64,000 nt of DNA from Pectinophora gossypiella. Lineage: Eukaryota; Arthropoda; Insecta; Lepidoptera; Gelechiidae. Numbering within the stretch: position 1 is the first letter of the stretch; each line of letters starts with the position of its first letter. Location: the NCBI RefSeq assembly GCF_024362695.1, contig NW_026063242.1, positions 1,167,527 through 1,231,526 of the forward strand. Direction: 5' to 3'. The notes under the pieces were generated by a model. The model was not told the DNA's origin and did no database searches. It saw only the letters and a list, made by a program, of their open reading frames with translations. The position numbers and the translations under genes were made by a program. This document shows positions 41,971 through 51,845 of this stretch, one piece after another.

Positions 41971-43704
41971 TCAACGAAAAAACTGATTTTCTGTGACGGA
42001 TTTAAAATAAAAGGGAATAGTACCTTTTTTTAATATCAGCTTAGATTCCCAAGTTTCAGTTATAGGATTTGTAGAGTTCTCAGCTTTCTCATCTCTGTTA
42101 TTGCTAGATGTAGGTTTAGAAAAGTAATAAGGTATTGTTCCCCTTTTATGTACAGATGTGACCTTAGGGCCTCCATTGTTACGGTGGATATTTTTTTTTA
42201 ATTCTGCTAAATTTAAATATTTCATCTCATAGTCAATGCTGTCTATTACGTAGTTAAGTGATTTACATATTTCCACTAAATTATTATTTTTACAATTGAC
42301 AAAATGGCAATTGTCATTTTCGTTACAAGTTGATTGAATAACGTTATTTAGTTTTTTTTCATTTAGATACCTATTCTGAAATACGTTTACAAAAATAATT
42401 GGAATATGCTTGTATAACTCTATTACTGTTTTCAACTGCGAATACAAGTCAGATGGGTTATGATCGTTTTCTCCTGTACATATAACTAATTTGTCATTCG
42501 TGGAGATTTCCAGATTTTTGCAGTTTCCGAGGATTTCTGCGCTATGTGCTCCAGGTTTTATTTCTGCAAACGTCTTGTAATTTTCGTATTTTGTGTTGGT
42601 TCTTGAATGTTGTAAAGCAGACGCAATACCTGAGCACTGCTGAGAACCAAAAATGAAAATTTTTTTCCGATGTTTGGAATCTTGAATAGGTTGGGGTTGG
42701 GGATTCTTAGACTGATCCCCATTAATTATTGTAGAGTCCACAGTCATAGCTTCTTCTTCGGGGTTACAAAATTTGGCTAGTTGGTCTTTTAAGGCCGTGA
42801 TTTGCTGCACAGTAGACGTAAGTTCTTGTCTCAGCAAGTCAATTTTCGTTTGCAGTTTTTCAGTGTCCAATGCTGTGGTGAACTTCAGTGAAGCATAAGG
42901 AGAAGAGACGTCGAATCGCTTACCAAAATGTTGTGGTGTTGAGAATCTAAGATTCTTGGTAGAACTCAGTTCTACACGATTTTTACATTTAGGTGGTTCT
43001 CTACACACCGTTTTGAGCATTTCGACTTCTTTTGTAAGTTTCATAACTTGTCTAGTGAGTGCATTATTCTCCAAAATTGTAGTTTCCAATTCTTCTTGTG
43101 TCGATAAGAGCTCGGTTTTTAGTGAATCTGCAATTTCTTTCAGTTCTATTATCGTTCCAATATGATTTGTTGTGTAGTCAACGCTCCGCCCTAATTTACT
43201 ACATGAGCCAGGGGGAGGTGATGATGTAAGCACCGATGAGACATCCAAGTCCCCTTCAATATCAAGTGAACCAAAGGAGTTACAGATTTCAACGTCAGTC
43301 TGAATCTTCCGCTGCCTTACAGTAACACGGTCAGCGGTCTTGCTTAGTGTGGTTGATGTACTACTCGATGGTTGTTCCTCATAACCAGTAGTATGTAGAG
43401 CTGGATCTGGATCCTTGATGGCCTGAGAGGATTGGTTAATTGCGGTTACTGTATTTGCCGGGTCTGTCGTTTTTGGTGTACTACGTGGAGGGTTTGACTT
43501 AGTAGTTTGCCTTCTGCAGCACAGAGAACAGCTCCAGGTGAGGCGTCGATCTCTGTCTCTATCGCATCGCATAAGCTCATATCGCTTGTCCGAGACCTCA
43601 GCACAACTCAGATCAAACGGTTTTTCGCATTTACAGCAGATGAGATAAATGTCTGTCTTTTTTAGCTGTTTGTTACATCTAGCACAAATTAGTGTTGATG
43701 CCAT
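41971..43704 (-). CDS. LINE C ORF1: zinc finger, coiled coil and SGNH-esterase-like domain (577 aa)
   Basis: ATG at 43704. The N-terminal Cys-rich finger is PHD-like (ICARCNKQ, CCKCEKPFDLSC, WSCSLCCRR; residues 7-65), with FDLSC where PHD fingers usually have H before the last C of that pair. A Ser/Thr-rich region and a coiled coil follow (about 185-310, with a KELTLTRQVMKLTKEVEML-like heptad pattern). The C-terminal third (about 345-480) resembles the SGNH hydrolase fold found in CR1 ORF1: KIFIFGSQQCSGIAS where block I would lie, and the block III-like ICTGENDHNP. The ORF is intact and ends 46 bp before ORF2. Esterase activity is unproven; the block I motif lacks the GDS form. Confidence 0.82.
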   Translation of the reverse strand: MASTLICARCNKQLKKTDIYLICCKCEKPFDLSCAEVSDKRYELMRCDRDRDRRLTWSCSLCCRRQTTKSNPPRSTPKTTDPANTVTAINQSSQAIKDPDPALHTTGYEEQPSSSTSTTLSKTADRVTVRQRKIQTDVEICNSFGSLDIEGDLDVSSVLTSSPPPGSCSKLGRSVDYTTNHIGTIIELKEIADSLKTELLSTQEELETTILENNALTRQVMKLTKEVEMLKTVCREPPKCKNRVELSSTKNLRFSTPQHFGKRFDVSSPYASLKFTTALDTEKLQTKIDLLRQELTSTVQQITALKDQLAKFCNPEEEAMTVDSTIINGDQSKNPQPQPIQDSKHRKKIFIFGSQQCSGIASALQHSRTNTKYENYKTFAEIKPGAHSAEILGNCKNLEISTNDKLVICTGENDHNPSDLYSQLKTVIELYKHIPIIFVNVFQNRYLNEKKLNNVIQSTCNENDNCHFVNCKNNNLVEICKSLNYVIDSIDYEMKYLNLAELKKNIHRNNGGPKVTSVHKRGTIPYYFSKPTSSNNRDEKAENSTNPITETWESKLILKKGTIPFYFKSVTENQFFR

Positions 43705-43987
43705 CTTAAAGGTAACCTTTATTTTTCAGTTGGCGCTCACGTGTGCTGTATTGTATATTTTTTTTCTCAGTATTGTTGTATTAAACTTGTGAGCACCAGA
43801 ATAATGTTGCTACTCGATCATAGATGGCGCTGATAAGAATTTGAGGTGGCCTCTATTGGAGTTGTTCTGTACTTTATCTCCCATTTTATTCTCAGTGCCC
43901 TCTGGTGGAAATTCGGCGAACCACTGCAGTTGCTTTTGACGTATGACGTATATTTCGTCAAATTCAATCGACAATTTTCTCCTCTTC
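43705..43987 (-). other. LINE C 5' leader
   Basis: Non-coding between the LINE B junction and the ORF1 start. It includes a direct phrase TGACGTATGACGTAT near 43936. An internal promoter is expected here; no TATA box is obvious. Confidence 0.6.
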
Positions 43988-44632
43988 GTCACTTAAGGTA
44001 GTTAAAACTAAATCCAAAATATGGTTGTAACTTAAATTCACTATTGTATTTCGTTGGCGAAATTCACAGTAAGTTACAAAGTACTCATAATACGCTTGAA
44101 TTTCCAAGGTTGTTGAATACATATTAAAATCTCCTATCACCAAAACTTTTTCGTACTCAACACAAATAGTCTCCAATACGTGAAACAGTTGCATATAGTC
44201 CGATTCCGTGCTACCCGGCGGTATGTAAACAACAGCGCACATAAACATGCACTTCTCACCGCGATGTACCGTCGCGCCGACCAATTCAAACGCCGCTTCT
44301 CCTATGTTGATAGGCGGAGCGATTTCTCTTAGCTCGTACTGAGATGTAGCAATAAGAAAAACACCGCCCTGTTTTCTACCGTCCCTTCTGTCGCAGCGTA
44401 ATATGTTATATCCTGGTGGAATCAGTTCCCCGTCATGAATTGAATCATTTAATCCTGTCTCCGTCCCGGCTATTAAATCAGCTGAGCTCGATAACATATT
44501 ATTATAAAATATACTGGTTTTTGTTCTCAAACCGTTCATGTTTTGGTAGTATAATTGTGGACCAGAAGCCTTTTTCTTTTTAAATTGCTTGTTTTCCTTG
44601 ATTTCTGTAGGAACGAAACCACACCCATTCAC
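43988..44632 (-). pseudogene. LINE B ORF2, N-terminal endonuclease part
   Basis: Overlaps the end of ORF1 in another frame. Motifs: LYYQNMNGLRTKTSIFYNN, DLIAGTETGLNDSI (catalytic E), CDRRDGRKQGGVFLIA, MCAVVYIPPGSTESDYMQLF, VLVIGDFNMYS and NHILDLVLTTL, where LINE C interrupts it. The next box (VPEDRHHPAL) is on the far side at about 38540. The join is out of frame by one base at the duplication. Confidence 0.85.
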
Positions 44633-45428
44633 TAAATTTTGTATTCAGGGGCCACATTTCCGGATTGGTTATCTTATCAAAATATGTCTCTGGTACTCCT
44701 ATGAGGAACGACGAATAATCCCTATTGGTTTTAAGTTTAATCTTCTCAATAGTGACGTCCTCGACGCATAAAGTAGTTTTGACATACTTTGACAAAACGT
44801 CCTTTTGTGTCTCAGGATGCAAAGACCAGACATGCAAAAATTTTTTCTTTTCTATGGCCTGTATTATATTATTCCCAGTGTTCCCTCCTTTCATTACCGT
44901 AGATCTTCTCCCTTTACTGTTCTTTTCCACCAAAGTCCAGGATTTTTTCTCTTCCCCATTAACTTCCTTTTCGCCATCCTTCTCTCCATTTCGTTGACTT
45001 GGAGAAGTTTCTATCCGCTGTCGCTCGGGTACTATGACCGTAGCCTTATTGCTTGCTCGCTTGACGGCGCGACGCGAGCGCTCTGTTACGATCGCCGTGG
45101 TGGGAGGCGCCGGACTCGTGTGATTTGCCGCTGTCGATGATGCATTGTTCTCCTTTGCGCTCGCCAGTAATGCTCCTTTATAATCCGCCGTCTTCTTTCC
45201 GCACGGAGGGCCGGATACTCCGACTAGTACTTCCACTTTAGTAAAAAGATTATCGATTACCCTTTTCTGATCTTGAATAATCGCAGTGTTTGCCTCTTGT
45301 ACCCGCAGTTGTTCCTCTATTTTCTTGCTTTGTTCCTTAATTATAGCTGCCTGGGCTGTGATTTTCTTCTCCAGAGCTGATAATTTCTCTAGGACGTCCT
45401 TCAACGCCGCTTCCACTTCAAATTTAGG
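44580..45428 (-). CDS. LINE B ORF1: coiled-coil RNA-binding-like protein
   Basis: The likely start is the internal ATG at 45428 (MPKFEVEAALKDVLEKLSAL); the frame opens 18 codons earlier at 45482 next to the insertion junction. The coiled coil covers about residues 5-70. A low-complexity Ser/Ala/Thr region with basic patches follows (RSRRAVKRASNK), then a conserved C-terminal domain (about 190-280: FLHVWSLHPETQKDVLSKYV, VTIEKIKLKTNRDYSSFLIG, PLNTKFSEWVWFRSYRN) of the FP/RRM-like type seen in insect LINE ORF1 proteins. No zinc finger. Open and complete. Confidence 0.8.
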   Translation of the reverse strand, partial: PKFEVEAALKDVLEKLSALEKKITAQAAIIKEQSKKIEEQLRVQEANTAIIQDQKRVIDNLFTKVEVLVGVSGPPCGKKTADYKGALLASAKENNASSTAANHTSPAPPTTAIVTERSRRAVKRASNKATVIVPERQRIETSPSQRNGEKDGEKEVNGEEKKSWTLVEKNSKGRRSTVMKGGNTGNNIIQAIEKKKFLHVWSLHPETQKDVLSKYVKTTLCVEDVTIEKIKLKTNRDYSSFLIGVPETYFDKITNPEMWPLNTKFSEWVWFRSYRNQGKQAI

Positions 45429-45497
45429 CATTTCCGTTGAAATATTAAAAATTACTCCGAGAGCGTATGTATACAGTGGCAATGGCAGTTTTAATGT

Positions 45498-46386
45498 GTC
45501 CTATTTCTCATTTACATTAATGAACTGCCTAACATTCTTAACTCTCCATGTGTGTTATTTGCGGATGACGTTTCATTGCTATCCAAATGTACAAATATGA
45601 TACTGATAGCATAAATAATATTATACAAAGCTTCATATTGGTGAAGGATTGGCTGTTATCCCACAATTTAGAAATTAATAAAAATAAGACTCATATTATG
45701 CAATTTAGACCACATCAAAAAGCTAAATTAGACTTGAACACGGTTTCAAAAACTTTAAATATAAAGGAAGAAAGTGAATTCACTTTTTTGGGAATTACAA
45801 TTGACACCCATCTCACGTAGAAAAATCAGATTAATAAAATTAAGTCTAAACTATCACAATTCATCTATGCACTCGCCATCCTCAAACGTAACACACACTA
45901 CAAAGCATCAATCAATAGCCGCATATTATGCATATGCATACGCTTGGTTTCGATACGGGATATTGTTGTGGGGAGATAGTACTGACGCTCACGATATTTT
46001 TGTTCTACAAAAAAAATGCATCCGTATCTTAGAAAATATAAGACCCAGAGATAGCTGCCGTCCTTTCTTTATTAAACAGGAAATATTATCATTAAGTACC
46101 TTCAATTTTCATATTTGAGGCCGCGCTTTATGTAAGGAAAAATTAAAATAAATTTGTATTCTGTAAAAGCGCAAGGCGCAGCAAATACGTGGAATTGCCA
46201 ATAATAAAAAAAATGCAAATGCTTAAAAGTGCGCCACATTACAAAGCCGCAAATATGTACAATAAAATTCCGGACAAGTTAAAAGCTATAACAGACGACA
46301 AATCTTTCTATAACGAACTCAAAGCATTGCTTTTGACCAAATGCTATTATTCGATAGGTAATTTTCTTGGTGATAATCTTAAATAA
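45498..46386 (+). pseudogene. LINE A reverse transcriptase, second part
   Basis: Continues the RT interrupted at 30483. VLFLIYINELPN and the catalytic CVLFADDVSLLSKC are followed by shifts and stops. Then come KDWLLSHNLEINKNKTHIMQ, FTFLGITIDTHLT, another shift, YAYAWFRYGILLWGDSTDAH, KKCIRILENIRPRDSCRPFF and, after a gap, KAANMYNKIPDKLKAITDDK. At least three frame changes are present, so it is inactive. The order and spacing match a Jockey/CR1-type RT C-terminus. Confidence 0.88.
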
Positions 46387-46694
46387 TATCTTTCTTTAAA
46401 GTTTTGACCAATCGATTTCACGACCTAATGACAATATTATACATAAAAAACGACCTAATCTAATTTTGATCTAATAATGTAATGTACTAATATCTTAATG
46501 TAATTTGAATCTTGACCTAATGCTTATATAATTAAAATCAATAATAATAATTTGTAAACTGACGTATAATGTTGCAATGCCCTAACCGGGCAATTCATGT
46601 ACTCTGACCAATGATTATATATTATGTAACAACTGTAAAATGTATATGTACATGAGAGCAATAAATAATTAAATAATAAATAATTTATAATTAA
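46387..46694 (+). other. LINE A 3' UTR and A-rich tail
   Basis: AT-rich and non-coding, with the hairpin-like GCCCTAACCGGGC near 46579 and a terminal AATAAATAATTAAATAAT-like tail (46661-46694). Confidence 0.75.
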
Positions 46695-47917
46695 AGATCT
46701 TGAGCAAGCACATCGTCTATTTCAACGTCCGAGTTATCGCCCTCTGTTGCATTTGGCTTAAAAACCGATGCCAGGTGGGTGGCAAAGGCCTCTGATTTTT
46801 CAGAGTCAGTCCTAGCATAGGTTGAACCAACTTTAAGCGGAGGGAATGATTGCTGTGGACATTTTTCGGATTTTGTGGCCTTCCACAGAGAATATTTGCC
46901 ATTTCCGTTCAGTGACAACTGATTAATATGGGCTTTTGCTGTTTCATTTGCGGTTTCTTGAAGCAATTCCTTCAATTCTTTTATGGCGCGGTTAAGAGCT
47001 GTTTTGTCGTCGTCGTGACTTTGCTGCCAGTTTCTTCTTAGTCTTCTTTTTTCTGATATTTTTCTTCTAACTTCTAAGGGTACATTGGGTTTGGACAGGT
47101 TAGATGCGTTATATATTGGAGTATTAGTCCACAATGCGATTTGAATAAGATTGGTTAGGCAAACGCAGGCGTCATCTATTTCGGGCTCAGATTTTAGAAA
47201 AACGCTTAGGTTGAGGTACTTGTCGAGATAGTTACTAAAGGATGGCCAGTCTGTTTTTTGTTGTATAAGCTCTCGCGAATAGAAGAACGATAAATGATTG
47301 ATGATGAAACGCTCAAGATCACGGGTGTGTGGTCTGATGAGCCATCTAGGCTTGGCTCGATGGACGTGTACATGTGGCAGATATGTTTTGTTACAAAAAA
47401 GTCGAGTGGATCTGGTTTTCTTTCTGGATCTGCTGGCCAGTAGGTGGGACTGCCAGATGATATAGGTAGTAGATGATTTTTTTCCATACAAGATTTCAGA
47501 GCTCGGCCTCTTGTAGTAGTAATGCGTGAGCCCCAGTAAGTATTCTTCGCGTTCCAGTCGCCTCCCGCTACGAAGCGGTTGCCGAGTGTATCAAAGAAAT
47601 CAGAGAAAGCAGACTCATTTATTTTGAGTTTTGGCGGGCAGTAAACAGCTGAGACATTAAAAGCAGCGGCTCGTTCCTCCACTCTAACTGTTACAACAGC
47701 TTGGATGTGATCAGTTATGTATGATTCCAAGAGATGATGTTTAATGTTTTTATTGATTATTATTGCAGAACCAGCATGCGCTGTTCCATCTGGGTGAGGA
47801 GTGAGATAGACACAGAATCCAGTGATACGGACGCAGTTCGCCTTGGTAACATGTGATTCTGAGACAAGTACAATGTCCAAATTGTTGTTAATTATAACTG
47901 ATTCAAGTTCCAGTATA
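46695..47917 (-). pseudogene. Second Jockey-type LINE fragment: endonuclease and linker
   Basis: Minus-strand sequence starts within the endonuclease (NNNLDIVLVSESHVTK, catalytic E), then SAIIINKNIKHHLLESY, FNVSAVYCPPKLKINESAF, FVAGGDWNAKNTYWGSRITT and SSDHTPVILSVSSS. A frameshift near 47280 is followed by WPSFSNYLDKYLNLSVFL, ISEKRRLRRNWQQSHDDDKT and SLNGNGKYSLWKATKS, to VEIDDVLAQDL at the RT boundary. Both ends are truncated: by the LINE A tail at 46694 and by the TA-flanked DNA transposon at 47918. It differs in sequence from element J, so it is another Jockey-clade family. Confidence 0.88.
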
Positions 47918-47919
47918 TA

Positions 47920-48403
47920 CAGGGTGTCCCGTAAAGAGCACGACAGACTGAAATGTAAGGAAGATTGAGGTGTGCCCTACTCGATAAAAAAAAATGACCT
48001 CAGTAAAAGTGTCACTGTTTTCGAGATATTCCCGACTTTTTATTTTTTTCGACAAATTCCGCTTTTGGTCAGTTTTTTGTTGCTGTGTGTACAAAAAAGC
48101 AGATAACTCTGTAATTTATTTTTGTAAATATTCTAGAATAGTAGATCTACCATATTTAAATACTATTTTGCTAAATATCATTAAGTATCTTTGAAAAAAA
48201 AATATTATTCTTATTATTTTTTTGTACAAAAATTATTTACCTCAACTTTGGCATTCGGTGGTGAAAAAAAAATGTACTGGACTGTCACTGCACATTTTAC
48301 AGATAAATTACTTATTTAATAAGGATTTCAGAAAGGTATAATATCGGCCATATTTTTGAAGAAAAAAAAGAGATTGCCAGTTTTATGCCAAAGGGGCTGA
48401 TTG
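47920..48403 (+). repeat. Left terminal inverted repeat of the DNA transposon
   Basis: Matches the reverse complement of 50171-50656. AT-rich with A- and T-runs after the first 100 bp, followed by conserved phrases such as TTCTAGAATAGTAGATCTAC. Confidence 0.92.
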
Positions 48404-48906
48404 TTATTAAATCCGATTTATTAATTTAAGTTTAAATTACACATTTTTACCCATCCCTGGCCATGCTAAATTGATGATAACAATAACATGAAACGACCAC
48501 GTTCACACTCAGGTCTACAGTTAGCTTGACCGGGTAGTACCTGCTCTGGCCTTTTTTTATGATATCGACCGGTTTTCTATTGTCATATCTACAGCCGTTG
48601 CTATTGTGCTTATCTATCCTGTTTGCTATCTCGCTCTTACGATAGCAAAAGGATGCGTCTGTCTTTGTCACTTTCCTGCCCCTTCCTCTGCCTGCCAGCC
48701 GCCAGCCAGGGCAGCCAGTACGATCCTTAACGCTCTCCTGCGCACACGTCGTCGCTCTGTTACCGCTGTTGTTTTGCTATCGTACTACGTTTTTTGCTTG
48801 GAACTCGGACTCTGATTTGCCTAACGATTTGGACTTAGTTATCTGTGAACTTTGTGTTGTGAATTGAACTGTGACTGGCTGTGCTAGTTCGCTTGAACTT
48901 TAAATA

Positions 48907-50105
48907 ATGGCGGCGGCGGCGTCCACGTACACGTCGCATGAGTATGCAGATATGCATCTTATTTATGGCGAAGTTCGCTGTAACGCCAGAGCGGCTGCGA
49001 GACTTTATGCTGAGCGATACCCTAACCGCCGGCATCCAGGTCATGAGGTTTTTACGCGAACCCATAGAGCCATTTCTGACGGGCGTGTACCTGGGCAGCG
49101 TACGAGCGAAGGACGACAACAAACGGCAGAGGAAGATATTGTATTGGACGAAGTTGAAGAAGACCCTTCAACTTCAGTGCGGATGATCGAACGACGTACC
49201 GGGGTTCCAAAATCTACGGCTCACAGAATTTTGCAACGTCATTCGTATCACCCATACCACATTCAACGAGTCCAAAGTTTGCAGCCACGGGATTACCCGG
49301 CACGAGTTAACTTTTGCCGAGAAATGCTGAGACGACATCAATCGGATCCCAATTTTTTTAATAAAATCTTGTGGAGCGATGAGTCATCATGCAAGCGCGA
49401 TGGCTATTTTAATTTACACAATCTGCATAGCTGGCAGATATCCAATCCACATGAGATGCGGGAAGATCGATCTCAATACCAATACAAAATAAATTTGTGG
49501 ACCGGTATCTACAATGGCCAAATACTAGGACCGGTCGAACTGCCACCCACTCTCAATGCCAATAACTACTTGGAGTTTCTTCAAAATCAGATGCCGATTT
49601 TACTTGAGGATATTCCACTGGCGGAGCGGCGTGCAATGTGGCTGCAACACGACGGGTGCCCCGCGCACTACGGCCGTCAAGTAAGGGACCATTCAAATTC
49701 AAATTCAAATTCAAAAATATCTTTATTCAGTAGGTAACATAGTTACACTTTGAATCGTCAATTTTTACATAACGAACGTCTCATCCGCCTAAAACTACTG
49801 CATTACATTTAAACTCTACATTCCCTCGTCGATGGATCGGACGAGGAGGCACAATCAATTGGCCTGCTCGATCCCCCGATCTAAATCCATTGGATTTCTT
49901 TTATTGGGGCTGCATGAAGGACAAGGTGTATAAAGAAGCTATTCAGAGTGAAGAACACCTGCGACAACAAATTAATACAGCAGCCCAAGAAATATCAGAA
50001 TTAAGCTTAAGACGGTTAAAAAGGGCTTTCATTAAGAGGTGCCGCGCGTGTATCGCACAAGAAGGCCGGCAATTCGAGCACATACTAGATGTATTCATTG
50101 ACTAA
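48907..50105 (+). pseudogene. Transposase, Tc1/mariner superfamily, interrupted by a LINE tail
   Basis: ATG at 48907 after a leader of about 500 bp. An N-terminal helix-turn-helix (ADMHLIYGEVRCNARAAARL, YAERYPNRRHPGHEVFTRTH; about 12-65) and a second HTH (SVRMIERRTGVPKSTAHRIL) precede the DDE_3-type catalytic domain. Catalytic residues are D in KILWSDESSC and D in MWLQHDGCPAH. After the insert come FPRRWIGRGGTINWPARSPD and LNPLDFFYWG, where the third acidic residue is D. Counting across the insert gives 41 residues between second and third acids. The C-terminal part (50000-50105) is basic and ends EHILDVFID. Without the 112-bp insert the frame is open, so the protein was intact until that event. 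Confidence 0.87.
49694..49805 (-). mobile_element. 112-bp LINE 3' end inserted in the transposase gene
   Basis: Minus-strand LINE tail: a CAAATT repeat (49694-49714) followed by an AAAATATCTTTATTCAGTAG phrase. Flanked by CATT (49690-49693, 49806-49809). Removal restores the transposase frame. The tail repeat matches the type of LINE C, but the rest differs. Confidence 0.85.
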
Positions 50106-50170
50106 ATATTAAAAAATGATTTTTTTACTCAAACATGACGTGTATTTTATTTATTATTCAAATTTAATAT

Positions 50171-50656
50171 GAATTAGCCCCTTTTGCACAATACTGTCAA
50201 TTTCTTTTCTTTTTCTACAAAAATATGGCCAGTATTATACCTTTCTGAAATCCTTATTAAATAAGTAATTTATCTGTAAAATGTGCAGTGACAGTCCAGT
50301 ACATTTTTTTTTCACCACCGAATGCCAAAGTTGAGGTAAATAATTTTTGTACAAAAAAATAATAAGAATAATATTTTTTTTTCAAAGATACTTAATGATA
50401 TTTAGCAAAATAGTATTTAAATATGGTAGATCTACTATTCTAGAATATTTACAAAAATAAATTACAGAGTTATCTGCTTTCTTGTACACACAGCAACAAA
50501 AAAACTGACCAAAAGCGGAATTTGTCGAAAAAAATAAAAAGTCGGGAATATCTCGAAAACGGTGACACTTTTACTGAGGTCATTTTTTTTATCGAGTAGG
50601 GCATACCTCAATCTTCCTTACATTTCAGTCTGTCGTGCTCTTTACGGGACACCCTG
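50171..50656 (-). repeat. Right terminal inverted repeat of the DNA transposon
   Basis: Inverted copy of 47920-48403. The outermost 60 bp match apart from one base. Confidence 0.92.
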
Positions 50657-50658
50657 TA

Positions 50659-51248
50659 GAATAGAATAGAATAGAATAGAAAAAGTTTATTATAAAAGGA
50701 CGCCACACACAAAAAAAGACAACAACATTGTGCGGTGATATTGTTAGCGCACATTTAATGATATGGGGATGATATAAGTGGTTGATAACTGATAAATAAA
50801 GGGGGATGATAAATTGATAACTGATATAATGATAGAAGTGATTGATACAATGGTTCGATACCGACTGTCGCATGTGTGTCACATTACATGCGGCGCGTCG
50901 TGATAATTGCTAAATAGATAATTTCATGTAAAGGTTATTAACCGTACATCTTGCGCCTCTCAAAAGAGGAAGAAAGTTTGATCAAAATAATTATATAACA
51001 CAAAATGATAGGGAAACTAGGAAAACATATTCTCAATCAATTTAACTAAATGATTTAAACTATTTTTATATGATACGTAGATTTAAACTTAATTATTTCA
51101 TTGTTAAGTACTTAATTTAATTTCCTAAGTATATAAATATAAATGAAATCTTAAATATTTGAATGTTATGTATTAAATGTAAGTACAAATCAAAACTTAA
51201 ATTTTTCAAACTTATAAGTCCATTAGGTAATGTCACTTCGATTAAATA
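50659..51248 (-). other. LINE 3' tail and probable BEL 3' UTR/LTR remains
   Basis: A TAGAA repeat (50657-50680) followed by AAAAAGTTTATTATAAAAGG is the 3' end of a minus-strand LINE. The rest, to the envelope stop near 51249, is AT-rich and non-coding. A possible LTR start TGTACGG follows GAGAGGCGCAAGA on the minus strand near 50955. With no second LTR in the window the BEL boundary cannot be fixed. Confidence 0.45.
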
Positions 51249-51767
51249 TTACTCAGTGGGTTCATTAGTGTCACTGCACTCATGTCTACACTCACTACAC
51301 TCAGCTTTGGTTTTCACAAACAAAGGCTTTTCAATTTTTACTGATCGGAACACTACAGCCTGATTGCTATCTTTCACTACACTTTCACTTGGGGTTGGGC
51401 GAGGGAACCCGGCGGGCGAGACTGCGGCGCGGCCGCCGGGCGCGGGCGTGCAGCCGCCGCAGCCTCCGCGCTCGCTGCCTGCGCCCTCGCAAGCCGCAGC
51501 CAACGGAGCCGCAGCACGACGAGAGCTGCCATCACGACCAGAAGCAGGGATGCCAATACATAAATGCTCACATAGTGATGTACATCGTGAACATTCAATT
51601 CTACTGTTTCTTTTTCTTTGATATTATTTATTTGCTCCTGAAGTTGCTTCCAGATTAAGTCATGATTTTCTCGTTGATATAGGCTGATATCTTTCGGTAT
51701 ACTTGTATTGATAACATTGTTAAATACTGATTGCGGTATTTCATAAGTATCTGATTGTTTTTAGATA

Positions 51768-51845
51768 CATAACATACATAAACATAAACTGCCTATATAC
51801 GTCCCACTGCTGGGCACAGGCCTCCCCTCAATCAACCGGAGGGGG
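51768..51845. mobile_element. Short lepidopteran-type repeat inserted in env
   Basis: About 78 bp containing CGTCCCACTGCTGGGCACAG and CCTCAATCAACCGGAGGGGG, flanked by a 12-bp duplication TGTTTTTAGATA (51756-51767, 51846-51857). The length added is 90 bp, so the env frame is not shifted. This is the truncated end of a SINE or RTE-type LINE; from memory it is very common in Lepidoptera. Confidence 0.85.

Larger units (their letters stand above)
38567..43987 (-). mobile_element. LINE C: full-length CR1-like LINE, minus strand, inserted in LINE B
   Basis: Flanked by GTCACT on both sides (38561-38566, 43988-43993). Read on the minus strand: a 5' leader of about 280 bp, ORF1 (43704-41971), ORF2 (41924-38995, one frameshift near its end), a 3' UTR of about 400 bp and a TTTGAA repeat tail (38572-38600). 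The tail and the two-ORF plan with an esterase-like ORF1 are CR1-like. Confidence 0.88.
30484..45493 (-). mobile_element. LINE B, minus strand, inserted in LINE A and itself hit by Gypsy-3 and LINE C
   Basis: The 3' end is at 30484 (AAATA repeat tail read on the minus strand) and the 5' end at about 45493, with target duplication ATGT. Own sequence: 30484-30528 and 36206-38566 (3' UTR, RT, end of endonuclease) and 43988-45493 (endonuclease, ORF1). ORF1 begins almost at the 5' end, so the leader is very short or slightly truncated. LINE F (53136-54420) belongs to the same family. Confidence 0.88.
47920..50656 (+). mobile_element. Tc1/mariner-superfamily DNA transposon with terminal inverted repeats of about 485 bp
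   Basis: Ends CAGGGTGTCCCGTAAAGAGC on the left and its exact complement on the right, each flanked by TA (47918-47919, 50657-50658). The inverted repeats extend about 485 bp inward (47920-48403 and 50171-50656) with only scattered mismatches and 1-bp indels. One transposase gene, split by a 112-bp LINE tail, lies between. It landed at the edge of the Jockey fragment. The near-identity of the TIRs suggests recent activity. Confidence 0.92.

Noticed and set aside
51364..51658. Plus-strand Pro/Ala/Arg-rich ORFs that could be a host gene exon
   Set aside because: They are antisense to the envelope transmembrane anchor and tail, whose reading frame joins the rest of env.
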